From an uncultured Alphaproteobacteria bacterium (lineage in GTDB: Bacteria; Pseudomonadota; Alphaproteobacteria; Rs-D84), in assembly GCA_934230415.1 (NCBI GenBank), contig CAKQEW010000002.1, forward strand, positions 1 to 64,000: a stretch of DNA of 64,000 bases, read 5' to 3'. Shown here in pieces: positions 26,372 to 34,682 of this stretch. Below the pieces are notes generated by a model. That model worked only from the letters and a program-made list of their open reading frames with translations. It was not told the origin of the DNA and did not search any database. Both the position numbers and the translations under genes were made by a program. The first letter of the stretch is position 1. Each line of letters opens with the position of its first letter.

Positions 26372-27099
26372 TTCATCGCATCGTTTCGCGCGTTATTGAT
26401 TTTCTGTTTCCGCCGTCGTGTCCGTTGTGCCAGGCGGCGGTTTCTGTTCATGGTGAACTGTGCGCCGATTGTTGGACGGCGTTTAATTGGATTGATGGTG
26501 CGCATTGTGCCAAATGCGGTTTTCCGTTGCCTGATAATTTTGATTTGGGGTTGGATGCACTGTGTCCAACATGCGCGGCGGGTGGTTGCGTGCTGGATTT
26601 AATTCGCAGTGCGTGCGTATATGATGATGCGTCACGTGCGGCGGTGTTGCCATATAAACATTGTGGCCGAACCATATATTCTGGTTTTATGGCGCGTGCA
26701 TGCATTTGGGCATTGCGTGATACAGATATTCGTCCAGATATAATTATGCCGGTGCCATTGGCGTATCGCCGATTGGTTCATCGCACGTATAACCAGGCGA
26801 CATTACTGGCGCGACCAATTGCGCGCGCATATGGTGCCACGTTGGATGTCGCCAGTGTACGTCGTGTGTATCGCCCGGATATGGGACATAAAAACGCGCG
26901 CCAGCGCATGGAAAATATCCATGGCGTGTTTCATGTTGCGCGTCCTGATAAAATTCGTGGAAAACAGATTTTGTTGGTTGATGATGTTATGACAACCGGT
27001 GCGACGTTTTCTGAATTGCGTCGCGTGCTGATTCGTGCCGGTGCCGCCGCGGTGTATGGTGTGACATTTTGTCGTGTCGCACGCAGTGTCCAGAACTAG
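26365..27099 (+). CDS. comF: ComF/GntX-family phosphoribosyltransferase-like protein
   Basis: The product is about 244 residues, linked in other bacteria to DNA uptake. An N-terminal zinc ribbon has Cys pairs in FPPSCPLCQ, LCADCW, CAKCG and LCPTCA. The C-terminal PRTase part has HRTYNQATLLARPIA, the family motif KNARQRMENIHGVF and the PRPP loop ILLVDDVMTTGATFSEL. No in-frame ATG or GTG precedes the zinc ribbon; the start is probably TTG at 26365, overlapping the last codons of the upstream gene, which implies coupling. comEC occurs at 49-51 kb. Confidence 0.85.
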   Translation: MVIHRIVSRVIDFLFPPSCPLCQAAVSVHGELCADCWTAFNWIDGAHCAKCGFPLPDNFDLGLDALCPTCAAGGCVLDLIRSACVYDDASRAAVLPYKHCGRTIYSGFMARACIWALRDTDIRPDIIMPVPLAYRRLVHRTYNQATLLARPIARAYGATLDVASVRRVYRPDMGHKNARQRMENIHGVFHVARPDKIRGKQILLVDDVMTTGATFSELRRVLIRAGAAAVYGVTFCRVARSVQN

Positions 27100-27479
27100 T
27101 TATGGACAATACCATTTGCGGTTGCCAGCACTGCCTTAATCATATTGTTTTTGCGGGCCTCTATTTCCTGGGAAATAACCTTGTCAGAACACATCCGGAC
27201 CAGTTTTTCCATCTGGGCAAGATTTGTCTTTTGGCCACGTGGTAATTGATGGGGCTGTTTTGTATTTAAATTGATAATTGGTTTGTTCACACATGCAACC
27301 AGTTCGTCGTCAATCATCAGGCTGTATTCCGCAAACATTCCGTTCGTGCCATTGTTGGCATAACGCGTGCTTAAAATCATAACGGACGCATCCAGGTCTG
27401 GGTTTGTGTCATCGGCGATATAATATGCGGTGCCGTCCGGTGTGTTGTGTACAGATACATAACTGTCCCGGATTGTCAT
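27096..27479 (-). CDS. Hypothetical protein, convergent with comF
   Basis: I do not recognise the family. The product is about 127 residues, cytoplasmic. It starts MTIRDSYVSVHNTPDGTAYY, then a strand-rich part with RYANNGTNGMFAEYSLMIDDEL, and a helical C-terminus (NLAQMEKLVRMCSDKVISQEIEARKN). The start at 27479 is preferred because upstream codons read through promoter-like AT-rich DNA. Its stop overlaps the comF stop by 4 bases on the other strand. A promoter with a perfect TTGACA (27556-27551, minus) precedes it. Confidence 0.65.
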   Translation of the reverse strand: MTIRDSYVSVHNTPDGTAYYIADDTNPDLDASVMILSTRYANNGTNGMFAEYSLMIDDELVACVNKPIINLNTKQPHQLPRGQKTNLAQMEKLVRMCSDKVISQEIEARKNNMIKAVLATANGIVHN

Positions 27480-27527
27480 GCGTAAAACTTTATAAAAATC
27501 GTAATTCAATCTTGTGCCCTTTTTTAT

Positions 27528-27623
27528 GATAGTAATACATTTTTGTGTTTTGTCAAGTGCTGCGCCCGCGCGCGTACGTGTACGCACATGCGCGCTTGAA
27601 TTTTTAAATTATTCTGGTACGAT
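27528..27623. promoter_or_regulatory. Divergent promoter region with a 29-bp alternating purine-pyrimidine tract
   Basis: The minus-strand promoter is TTGACA (27556-27551) with TACTAT (27534-27529). The plus-strand valS promoter is TTGAAT (27596-27601), a 16-bp spacer and TACGAT (27618-27623). Between the two -35 boxes, 27567-27595 is strictly alternating purine-pyrimidine and GC-rich (cgcgcgcgtacgtgtacgca and on to gcgcgc). It contains the dyad gcgtac-gt-gtacgc. Such a tract can adopt Z-DNA under negative supercoiling. Confidence 0.7.
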
Positions 27624-27658
27624 TGCACGGTAAATGACAGTAATACAGGACAATAATC

Positions 27659-30061
27659 ATGAATATTGAATTGGGTAAAAACATAAACGCACGTGATATT
27701 GAAACCAGAATTCAGGAATTCTGGGATAAAAACCATTTCTGGGACAATGATGTAAAATCGGATAAGCCATCATTTTGCATTATGATGCCACCACCAAACG
27801 TCACGGGCAATTTGCATATGGGGCATGCGTTGGATAATGTTCTGCCCGATATTATTTGCCGTTATAAACGTATGTGTGGATATGATGTTTTGTGGCAGCC
27901 GGGGACCGACCATGCGTCAATTGCAACCCAGTTATTAGTGGAACGTGATTTATCCAAACGTGGAATTAATCCACGCACCAAAACAAAACAAGAATTGCTG
28001 GACATCGCATGGGCATGGAAGGCGGACAAGGGCGGCCAGATTATGAAACAGTTGCACACATTGGGTGTAACACCGGTGTGGTCGCGTGAACGCTTTACAA
28101 TGGATGCAGGATTGTCTGCGGCGGTGAATAAACTGTTCGTCAAAATGTATAACGAAGGATTGATTTATCGTGCGCACCGTCTGGTTAACTGGTGTCCAAA
28201 ACAGCAAACGTCAATTTCGGATTTGGAGGTAGAGGTTCGTGAAGAACATGGTAAATTCTATTACTTCAAATATCCGTTAAAGGATGGTGGCTTTATTGAA
28301 ATCGCAACAACGCGTCCGGAAACACTGTTTGGCGACCAGGCGATTGCAATTCATCCAGATAACGAAAAATTAAAACATCTGATTGGCAAGACGGCGATTA
28401 TCCCGTTAACCAATATTGAAATCCCGGTTATCGCCGATGTTCATGCGGATCCGGACAAGGGTACCGGCGCGGTGAAAATTACACCTGCACATGACAAGGA
28501 TGACTGGGCGGTTGGCCTGCGTCATAACTTGCCGGTGGTGTGCGTTCTGACGGGCGATGCCAAAATGGCGGATATTGATGTTGTTCCGGAAAAGTATCGT
28601 GGTATGGACAGATTTACTGCGCGTGCCGAAATTATACGGGATTTGGATGCGGCCGGATTGATGATTAAAATTGATGACAAAATTATCCCGACACCATATT
28701 CTGAACGCGGTAATGTCGTTATTGAATACATGGTGCGTGATGAATGGTTCGTTGATGCACCAAAACTGGCAGAAAAAGCCATCGCCATCGTAGAGGCTGG
28801 CAAGGTTAAATTCATGCCTGAACATCGTTATAACCTGTTTATGTCATGGATGCGTGATATTCACGAATGGTCAATTTCGCGTCAACTGTGGTGGGGACAC
28901 CAGATTCCGGCATGGTATGATGCCGATGGTAACATCTATGTCGCCGAGACCGAGGCCGACGCAATCGCGCAATCCGGTGGTCGGGAATTGACACGTGATG
29001 CGTCATGTCTGGATACGTGGTTCTCGTCATCGCTGTGGCCATTTTCAACATTGGGTTGGCCAGAACAGACCCCAGAATTGGCAAAATATTATCCGACCAA
29101 TTTGTTGTATACGGGCGCGGATCTGATATTCTTCTGGGTGGCGCGTATGATTATGATGGGTATCTATGTTATGGGTGATGTTCCGTTTCATACGGTGAAT
29201 TTCCACGGTCTGGTTCGTGATGCCAAGGGGCAAAAGATGTCCAAGACCAAGGGCAACGGGACAGACCCGATGGACACAATTGAAAAATTTGGTGTGGACG
29301 CGTTGCGTTATTGGATTGCAACCGCCCCAATTGGTACCGATATCAGATACAGTGATGACGAGGTTAAGCGTGGTTCCAAACTGTTGACCAAATTGTGGAA
29401 CGCGGCAAAGTACACATTGATGAATCTGACAGATTTCAATCCTGAGTCAGCAGCGCCGGTTGCGGTTGCCGACCGTCATATTGAAGACAGATGGGTTTTG
29501 TCAGAATTAAATAAAACCATCGCAGATGTTCGCCGTAATTTGGATAAATATGATAACTATAATTCCCGTGCGGCAATTGACACGTTCTTTTACGAAGTGT
29601 TCTGCGACCAGTATTTGGAATTCATCAAGGATCGTTTCTGGTCGCCAGAAAAATACGATGCAAATTCTAAATTGGCGGCGCAATGGACGCTGTTTGAGGT
29701 TTTGCGTGCCATCATCGGATTGTATGCACCGTTTATTCCGTTCCTGACCGAAGAATTGTGGCAGAAAATTTACCAACCGTACGAGGGGGGCGAAACATTG
29801 CACCTGACGGCGTTTCCGGATGTGTCCGCCGCGCGTGATACAGATGTTGCGGATATGGAAATTGCGCTGGATATATTGCGCAATGTTCGCGGTCTGCGCA
29901 CAGAACGCAAGGTCGGCAATGGTGCCAAACTGGAAACACTGACGATTCCGGCAACAACACCGGCAACATTGCATGGTGTGATTAAATCGGCGGCGCGTGC
30001 AAATGAAATCGTGCTGGGCGATGCGGTTGATTTTGTTGTTGCGCAAAATATTCAGGGATAA
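27659..30061 (+). CDS. valS: Valyl-tRNA synthetase, short form without C-terminal arm
   Basis: The product is 800 residues, a class I synthetase charging tRNA-Val. Motifs: PPPNVTGNLHMGHAL (HIGH class), WQPGTDHASIATQ, the editing-domain TTRPETLFGDQAIAIHP, WCISRQ-like IHEWSISRQLWWGH, and QKMSKTKGNGTDP (KMSKS). After the anticodon-binding domain (about 620-740) it stops soon after LRNVRGLRTERKVG. It thus lacks the coiled-coil tRNA arm found in the roughly 950-residue E. coli enzyme. Rickettsiales carry a similarly compact, archaeal-type ValS. The start has no strong ribosome site but is well supported by MNIELGKNINARDIE. Confidence 0.95.
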   Translation: MNIELGKNINARDIETRIQEFWDKNHFWDNDVKSDKPSFCIMMPPPNVTGNLHMGHALDNVLPDIICRYKRMCGYDVLWQPGTDHASIATQLLVERDLSKRGINPRTKTKQELLDIAWAWKADKGGQIMKQLHTLGVTPVWSRERFTMDAGLSAAVNKLFVKMYNEGLIYRAHRLVNWCPKQQTSISDLEVEVREEHGKFYYFKYPLKDGGFIEIATTRPETLFGDQAIAIHPDNEKLKHLIGKTAIIPLTNIEIPVIADVHADPDKGTGAVKITPAHDKDDWAVGLRHNLPVVCVLTGDAKMADIDVVPEKYRGMDRFTARAEIIRDLDAAGLMIKIDDKIIPTPYSERGNVVIEYMVRDEWFVDAPKLAEKAIAIVEAGKVKFMPEHRYNLFMSWMRDIHEWSISRQLWWGHQIPAWYDADGNIYVAETEADAIAQSGGRELTRDASCLDTWFSSSLWPFSTLGWPEQTPELAKYYPTNLLYTGADLIFFWVARMIMMGIYVMGDVPFHTVNFHGLVRDAKGQKMSKTKGNGTDPMDTIEKFGVDALRYWIATAPIGTDIRYSDDEVKRGSKLLTKLWNAAKYTLMNLTDFNPESAAPVAVADRHIEDRWVLSELNKTIADVRRNLDKYDNYNSRAAIDTFFYEVFCDQYLEFIKDRFWSPEKYDANSKLAAQWTLFEVLRAIIGLYAPFIPFLTEELWQKIYQPYEGGETLHLTAFPDVSAARDTDVADMEIALDILRNVRGLRTERKVGNGAKLETLTIPATTPATLHGVIKSAARANEIVLGDAVDFVVAQNIQG

Positions 30062-30066
30062 TCGCT

Positions 30067-30792
30067 ATGTCGGATAAATTGGTTGTGAAGCGTATTTTAC
30101 AGGCATACCAGTGTGACCGATATGGGTTCGTGCGCCCATTGATTCTGATGAATGAATTGCAGGGCTGCGCGGATACGCATGCGGAAATATTGGGCTGTGG
30201 TCGTACGTTTCTGACCGAACACAATATGGCATGGGTTGTGACGCATTACCTGGTGGATATTATTGAATTACCACGCGAGGGCGAAGAATTAACATTCACC
30301 ACATGGCCATCAATGAAAGAATTATTGCGCGCAACGCGTGATTTTGAAATTCGTGGCGCAGATGGGCGTCTGATGGTGCGCGCCACGTCCCAGTGGGTTT
30401 TGATTGATATGTCAACGCGTCGTCCGGTTCGTCTGGATGATGCGGTGCCAAAATTGGTTGAAAATGGCGCACGTGCATGGGACCGAATATTCTGTAAATT
30501 CCCAGACTTTACACCGGATAAAACACACGAATTCAAATGCCGTTTTGACGATATTGATGTGAACCAGCATATAAATAATGCGGTTTATGCCGTGTGGGCA
30601 ACCGAAAGTGTTGGGTATACGTATCGCAATGAACACAAATTACGCAGCATTGAATTAAACTTTAAAAAAGAAATCAATCCCGATACCCCCGTGGTTCAGA
30701 TTGATGTCGCGATTGATGGCGATACATCGCATCATAAAATCCGCACTGGCGATATTGAACATGCCTCTGTCGTTTGTACATGGGTTAAATAA
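30067..30792 (+). CDS. Acyl-ACP thioesterase (FatA/FatB-like double hotdog)
   Basis: The product is 241 residues, likely releasing fatty acids from acyl carrier protein. Two hotdog repeats: the first with FVRPLILMNELQGCADTHAE and helix, the second with the DIDVNQHINNAVYAVWATES motif that carries the conserved Asn/His region of plant and bacterial acyl-ACP thioesterases. The conserved Trp-rich TTWPSMKELLRATRDFEI and RATSQWVLIDMSTRRPVRL segments also match. It starts 5 bases after valS, so the two form one operon, ended by a terminator. Confidence 0.85.
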   Translation: MSDKLVVKRILQAYQCDRYGFVRPLILMNELQGCADTHAEILGCGRTFLTEHNMAWVVTHYLVDIIELPREGEELTFTTWPSMKELLRATRDFEIRGADGRLMVRATSQWVLIDMSTRRPVRLDDAVPKLVENGARAWDRIFCKFPDFTPDKTHEFKCRFDDIDVNQHINNAVYAVWATESVGYTYRNEHKLRSIELNFKKEINPDTPVVQIDVAIDGDTSHHKIRTGDIEHASVVCTWVK

Positions 30793-30795
30793 AAA

Positions 30796-30826
30796 TACGT
30801 CCGCCATCGGCGGACATATTTTTTGT
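30796..30826 (+). terminator. Terminator of valS-thioesterase operon
   Basis: A gtccgcc/ggcggac stem with loop atc, followed by atattttttg. Confidence 0.85.
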
Positions 30827-30833
30827 TTGCAGA

Positions 30834-30863
30834 ATAAAAAAACCGCCAATCGGCGGATTTTTT
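30834..30863 (-). terminator. Terminator of rpmH
   Basis: A ccgcc/ggcgg stem with loop aatc, A-rich on the left and T-rich on the right, so it can end transcription on both strands. It directly abuts the rpmH stop. Confidence 0.8.
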
Positions 30864-31016
30864 TTAGTTGGCGGCATTCACAGCCAGGCGTTTGCGGCCC
30901 GCTGCGCGACGACGATTTAAAACCTCGCGTCCGCCCTTGGTTGCCATTCTTTCACGGAACCCGTGTGTTTGAACACGGCGTGTTTTTGATGGTTGATATG
31001 TACGTTTTGTTGCCAT
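30864..31016 (-). CDS. rpmH: 50S ribosomal protein L34
   Basis: The product is 50 residues. Translation of the minus strand gives MATKRTYQPSKTRRVQTHGF, then RERMATKGGREVLNRRRAAGRKRLAV and a NAAN end, the standard bL34 sequence. rnpA, which usually follows rpmH, does not; downstream is a terminator and the convergent thioesterase gene. Upstream on the same strand are a tiny candidate gene and a coiled-coil gene. Confidence 0.95.
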   Translation of the reverse strand: MATKRTYQPSKTRRVQTHGFRERMATKGGREVLNRRRAAGRKRLAVNAAN

Positions 31017-31072
31017 AACTAAATCCTTTTGCGCGTATATTTAACCACAGGTTTTTATAAAACGCAACCTTT

Positions 31073-31168
31073 TTATTTAGATTTTATCAATCCCAGTTTT
31101 TTTAACCCTTCCAGTATCAGGTAATACGAAAAGAGTAACGAAAACAAACGCCAGAATGGTAAAAACAT
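31073..31168 (-). CDS. Candidate 31-residue hydrophobic microprotein
   Basis: A minus-strand frame from ATG at 31168 encodes MFLPFWRLFSLLFSYYLILE and a short Lys-rich end (GLKKLGLIKSK). That is one membrane-length hydrophobic segment with a basic tail. An agggggcg ribosome site lies 6 bases upstream, and it starts 22 bases after the stop of the coiled-coil gene, so the two may be co-translated. Such a short frame could arise by chance. Confidence 0.4.
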   Translation of the reverse strand: MFLPFWRLFSLLFSYYLILEGLKKLGLIKSK

Positions 31169-31189
31169 CGGAAGCGCCCCCTGTGTATG

Positions 31190-31420
31190 TTATTTTGTGT
31201 GTTGCAATTTCTGGCGTATGGCGTCGGCGACCGCGTTGCGTGCCGTGCGCAGCCGGGCCTGGACATGTTCGGCCGCATCAATCAGACGCAGTGTTGCGGT
31301 CATGTTCATACGCATCCCGCGTAATTGCATGTTCAACAGGCGATTATTGTCGCCCACCGATTCCAGTATATTGTCAACGGTTTCTTGTGTTTCCAGAACA
31401 GCTTTTTTTAATTTTTTCAT
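31190..31420 (-). CDS. Small coiled-coil protein of unknown function
   Basis: The product is 76 residues, almost wholly helical with heptad spacing (LKKAVLETQETVDNILESVG and NNRLLNMQLRGMRMNM), basic at the end, no Cys or membrane span. On the minus strand, TTGACA (31457-31452) and a weak TAACGT-like -10 end about 9 bases before the ATG, so it may be leaderless. It is divergent from gyrA. No family is recognised; it could be structural or nucleoid-linked. Confidence 0.5.
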   Translation of the reverse strand: MKKLKKAVLETQETVDNILESVGDNNRLLNMQLRGMRMNMTATLRLIDAAEHVQARLRTARNAVADAIRQKLQHTK

Positions 31421-31479
31421 GGTACATGGACGTTATCACAAATGTTGCTTTTGTCAATGTGTTTTTTAGGGTTTAATAC

Positions 31480-31509
31480 TTGACCAAAAGCCTAAAAATT
31501 TGCTATTCT
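31480..31509 (+). promoter_or_regulatory. gyrA promoter
   Basis: TTGACC (31480-31485), an 18-bp spacer and TATTCT (31504-31509). A leader of about 25 bases carries an aggggaa ribosome site. Confidence 0.7.
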
Positions 31510-31539
31510 CGTGATATCAAAGATAGGGGAAAAATAAGT

Positions 31540-34281
31540 ATGTCTGAAACAATTAATAATACCGAAGACAACGCGGTGAAAATTCCACAGTCGTCTATTG
31601 AACATGAAATGCGGACCAGCTTCTTGGACTACGCAATGTCGGTTATTGTGGATCGTGCGTTGCCGGACGTTCGTGATGGGTGTAAACCGGTGCATCGCCG
31701 TATATTGTACGTGATGAATGATGTTGCGCCGGCAACCAAGCCAACGGTGAAATCTGCCCGTATCGTGGGCGAGGTTATGGGTAAATATCACCCCCATGGC
31801 GACAGTTCTATTTATGATGCAATGGCCCGTATGGCCCAGGATTTTTCCATGGGTGAAACGTTGGTCCAGGGCCAGGGTAACTTTGGTTCGCGCGACGGTG
31901 ATAAACCCGCGGCCATGCGTTATACCGAGGCACGCCTGTCTAAACTGGGTGCATCCCTGATGGACGATATGGACAAGGACACGGTTGATTGGCAACCGAA
32001 CTTTGACGGTTCACTGCAAGAACCGGTTGTTTTGCCGACCAAGTTTCCGAACCTGTTGGTAAACGGTGGTTCTGGGATTGCGGTTGGTATGGCGACAAAT
32101 GTTCCGACATATAACCTGGGCGAAATTTGCAACGGTATTTTGGCAATTCTGGATAACAAGGATATTTCTGATGACGAATTGTTCGGTATTATCCCGGGGC
32201 CTGATTTCCCAACGGGTGCGGTTGTGATGGGGCGCGCCGGCGCGTACAAGGCGCACACGACCGGACGCGGTTCAATCATCATTCGTGCAAAAACGCATAT
32301 GGAAAAATTCCATGATCACGATGCGATTGTTGTTGATGAAATCCCGTACCAGGTCAACAAGGCCCAGATGATTATCAAAATTGCCGAATTGATAAAGGAT
32401 AAAAGAATTGAAGGTATCGCGGAAATCCGTGATGAATCATCCAAAGAGGGTCTGCGTATCGTTATTGAATTAAAGCGCGATGCGATTGCGGATGTTGTGC
32501 TGAATCATTTGTTCCAGTACACAGAAATGCAGACGAATTTCCCTGTGAATATGATGGCGTTGAATCGTGGTCGCCCGATGTTGTTTAATATTCGTGGCGT
32601 TCTGGATGCGTTCATTGATTTCCGGTGCGAGGTTATACGTCGTCGCACGATATTTGATCTGAACAAGGCGCGTGCACGCGCACACACATTGCTGGGGTTA
32701 TCGGTTGCAGTTGGTAATTTGGACGAGGTTATTGAATTAATTAAATCCAGTCCAAACCCCGACGCCGCGCGTGATGCATTGGTGGCGCGTGGTTGGCGTG
32801 CATCTGATATTGAATCGTATATTCAGTTGATTGATGATCCGAATACAGAATACAAAGATGGCATGTTCTACATGTCTGATGACCAGGCACGTGCGATTTT
32901 GGAATTGCAATTGCATCGTCTGACCGGATTGGAACGCGATAAAATCCACGCTGATTTAACAGAGTTGGGCGCGTTGATAAAGGACCTGTTGGACATTTTG
33001 GGCAGTCATGAACGTATCGTTCAAATTATCCGTGATGAAACCACGGCGGTGCGTGACAATTGGTCATCGCCACGTCGCACAGAAATTTCTGATGCAGAAA
33101 TTGATATTGACATAGAAGACCTGATTGCACGCGAAGATATGGTTGTAACCGTATCTAATACTGGTTATATCAAACGCGTTGCGCTGGATACATATCGCGC
33201 GCAAAAACGTGGGGGCAAGGGGCGTAATGCCATGACAACCAAGGACGATGATTATGTGGTCCAGGTATTTGTTGCGAACACGCATACACCACTGTTGTTC
33301 TTCAGTTCCAAGGGATTGTGCTATAAATTGAAAACCTATAAATTACCAGAGGCAGCCGCCGCGGCCAAGGGACGTCCGCTGGTCAACCTGTTGCCACTGG
33401 AAAATGGTGAAACAATCACGGCAATCCTGCCAGTACCCGAAGAAGAAGTTGCGCGCGTTCGTGCATCCGGCCAGGAACATTTCTTGATGTTTGCAACTGC
33501 GTCTGGTACGGTGCGTCGCAATCGTATGTCTGATTTTGATTCAATTCGTGCAAACGGTAAAATTGCAATGAAATTGGACGATGGCGACAGTTTGATATCC
33601 GTACTGCCGTGCAATGAAAACCAGGATGTATTCTTGGCAACATATCGTGGCCGTTGCATCCGTTTCCCGGTTAACGAAATTCGTGTGTTTGCAGGCCGTA
33701 ATTCAACAGGTGTCCGCGGGATGAACCTGGGCGCCGATGACCGGATTATCGGTATGGCAATGTTGACCCATGGTGAATCTGATGCAACCGTGCGTGCCGC
33801 GTATATAAAGCAGTCGCGTGCACTGCGCCGTGCCGCAACCGGTGTTGACGAAGAAGCGTCTGATGACGAAGAAGCAACGACATTGGTTCTGTCGGATGAC
33901 CAGATAGCGCGTATGGCCGCAGACGAGCAGTTTATTTTGACCATATCTGAAAATGGTTTTGGTAAACGTACCAGTGCGTATGAATATCGCACAACGCATC
34001 GTGGTGGTAATGGATTTACCAATATCAAATTGGGTGGTAAAAATACCGCGGTTGCGGGTTCGTTCCCGGTTGAAAATGGCCATGATGTTATGATGGTAAC
34101 CGATGGTGGAAAAATTATCCGTACACCGGTTGATGACGTTCGTATTGCTGGACGCAGTACGGCGGGCGTAACACTGTTCCGTACGGGCGAAAATGAACGC
34201 GTTGTATCGGCGATTTCAATCGTCAGTGACGAAGGCGAAGCGGACGAAGTAGAAGCAGACGCGGCCGCAATCGCGGAATAA
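31540..34281 (+). CDS. gyrA: DNA gyrase subunit A
   Basis: The product is about 913 residues. It cuts and rejoins DNA in the gyrase tetramer. The start at 31540 (MSETINNTEDN) has a ribosome site. The breakage-reunion domain has SVIVDRALPDVRDGCKPVHR, the quinolone-determining loop GKYHPHGDSSIYDAMARMAQ with wild-type Ser and Asp at the usual resistance positions, and AMRYTEARL with the catalytic Tyr. The C-terminal wrapping domain has a GyrA box QKRGGKG near residue 568, which argues for gyrase rather than topoisomerase IV. The tail is acidic (EADEVEADAAAIAE). Confidence 0.95.
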   Translation: MSETINNTEDNAVKIPQSSIEHEMRTSFLDYAMSVIVDRALPDVRDGCKPVHRRILYVMNDVAPATKPTVKSARIVGEVMGKYHPHGDSSIYDAMARMAQDFSMGETLVQGQGNFGSRDGDKPAAMRYTEARLSKLGASLMDDMDKDTVDWQPNFDGSLQEPVVLPTKFPNLLVNGGSGIAVGMATNVPTYNLGEICNGILAILDNKDISDDELFGIIPGPDFPTGAVVMGRAGAYKAHTTGRGSIIIRAKTHMEKFHDHDAIVVDEIPYQVNKAQMIIKIAELIKDKRIEGIAEIRDESSKEGLRIVIELKRDAIADVVLNHLFQYTEMQTNFPVNMMALNRGRPMLFNIRGVLDAFIDFRCEVIRRRTIFDLNKARARAHTLLGLSVAVGNLDEVIELIKSSPNPDAARDALVARGWRASDIESYIQLIDDPNTEYKDGMFYMSDDQARAILELQLHRLTGLERDKIHADLTELGALIKDLLDILGSHERIVQIIRDETTAVRDNWSSPRRTEISDAEIDIDIEDLIAREDMVVTVSNTGYIKRVALDTYRAQKRGGKGRNAMTTKDDDYVVQVFVANTHTPLLFFSSKGLCYKLKTYKLPEAAAAAKGRPLVNLLPLENGETITAILPVPEEEVARVRASGQEHFLMFATASGTVRRNRMSDFDSIRANGKIAMKLDDGDSLISVLPCNENQDVFLATYRGRCIRFPVNEIRVFAGRNSTGVRGMNLGADDRIIGMAMLTHGESDATVRAAYIKQSRALRRAATGVDEEASDDEEATTLVLSDDQIARMAADEQFILTISENGFGKRTSAYEYRTTHRGGNGFTNIKLGGKNTAVAGSFPVENGHDVMMVTDGGKIIRTPVDDVRIAGRSTAGVTLFRTGENERVVSAISIVSDEGEADEVEADAAAIAE

Positions 34282-34300
34282 AACCCCAGGGGTGCCGGAT

Positions 34301-34678
34301 ATGGAAAACAATGAATACTTTGCATCAATAAACGACGTATCCAAACGTTTGGACATTCCGGCGCATACCCTGCGCTATTGGGAAAAACAATTTCCTGTGG
34401 CGATAAAGCCAACAACGGGTGCCGGCGGCCGCCGTTATTATCGCAGTGAAACCGTAAATCGTCTGGTGATAATCAAGGATTTGCTGTACACGCGCGGCAT
34501 GACAATCGCGGGGGTCAAAAAAATGTTGCGTGATGGCACATTCCCGGAAAGTGTAGAATCCGTATCGCCGTCTGTCGCGCATGCCGCGGAAAATGCACCT
34601 GTGCGCATTGATGGCACCGCATTGGATGATGTAATCAGTTTATTACAAGATGCCAAGAATATATTGGCGGGTGTGTGA
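34301..34678 (+). CDS. MerR-family transcriptional regulator
   Basis: The product is about 125 residues. The N-terminal winged helix reads ASINDVSKRLDIPAHTLRYW, then EKQFPVAIKPTTGAGGRRYY and VNRLVIIKDLLYTRGMTIAG, the MerR_1 pattern with its wing and second helix. There is only a short C-terminal helix (DDVISLLQDAKNIL) and no metal-binding Cys. In alphaproteobacteria a similar MerR protein often sits next to ihfA; here it follows gyrA by 19 bases. ATG 34301 is preferred over GTG 34292 because the agggg site is placed for it. Confidence 0.85.
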   Translation: MENNEYFASINDVSKRLDIPAHTLRYWEKQFPVAIKPTTGAGGRRYYRSETVNRLVIIKDLLYTRGMTIAGVKKMLRDGTFPESVESVSPSVAHAAENAPVRIDGTALDDVISLLQDAKNILAGV

Positions 34679-34682
34679 TATT

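Noticed and set aside
27480..27587. N-terminal extension of the gene at 27096-27479
   Set aside because: The added codons read through the promoter region and the alternating purine-pyrimidine tract edge.
33336..34415. A 359-codon minus-strand frame opposite the gyrA 3' end
   Set aside because: gyrA is certain on the plus strand, and the opposite product is Ser/Arg/Thr-rich with no motif.
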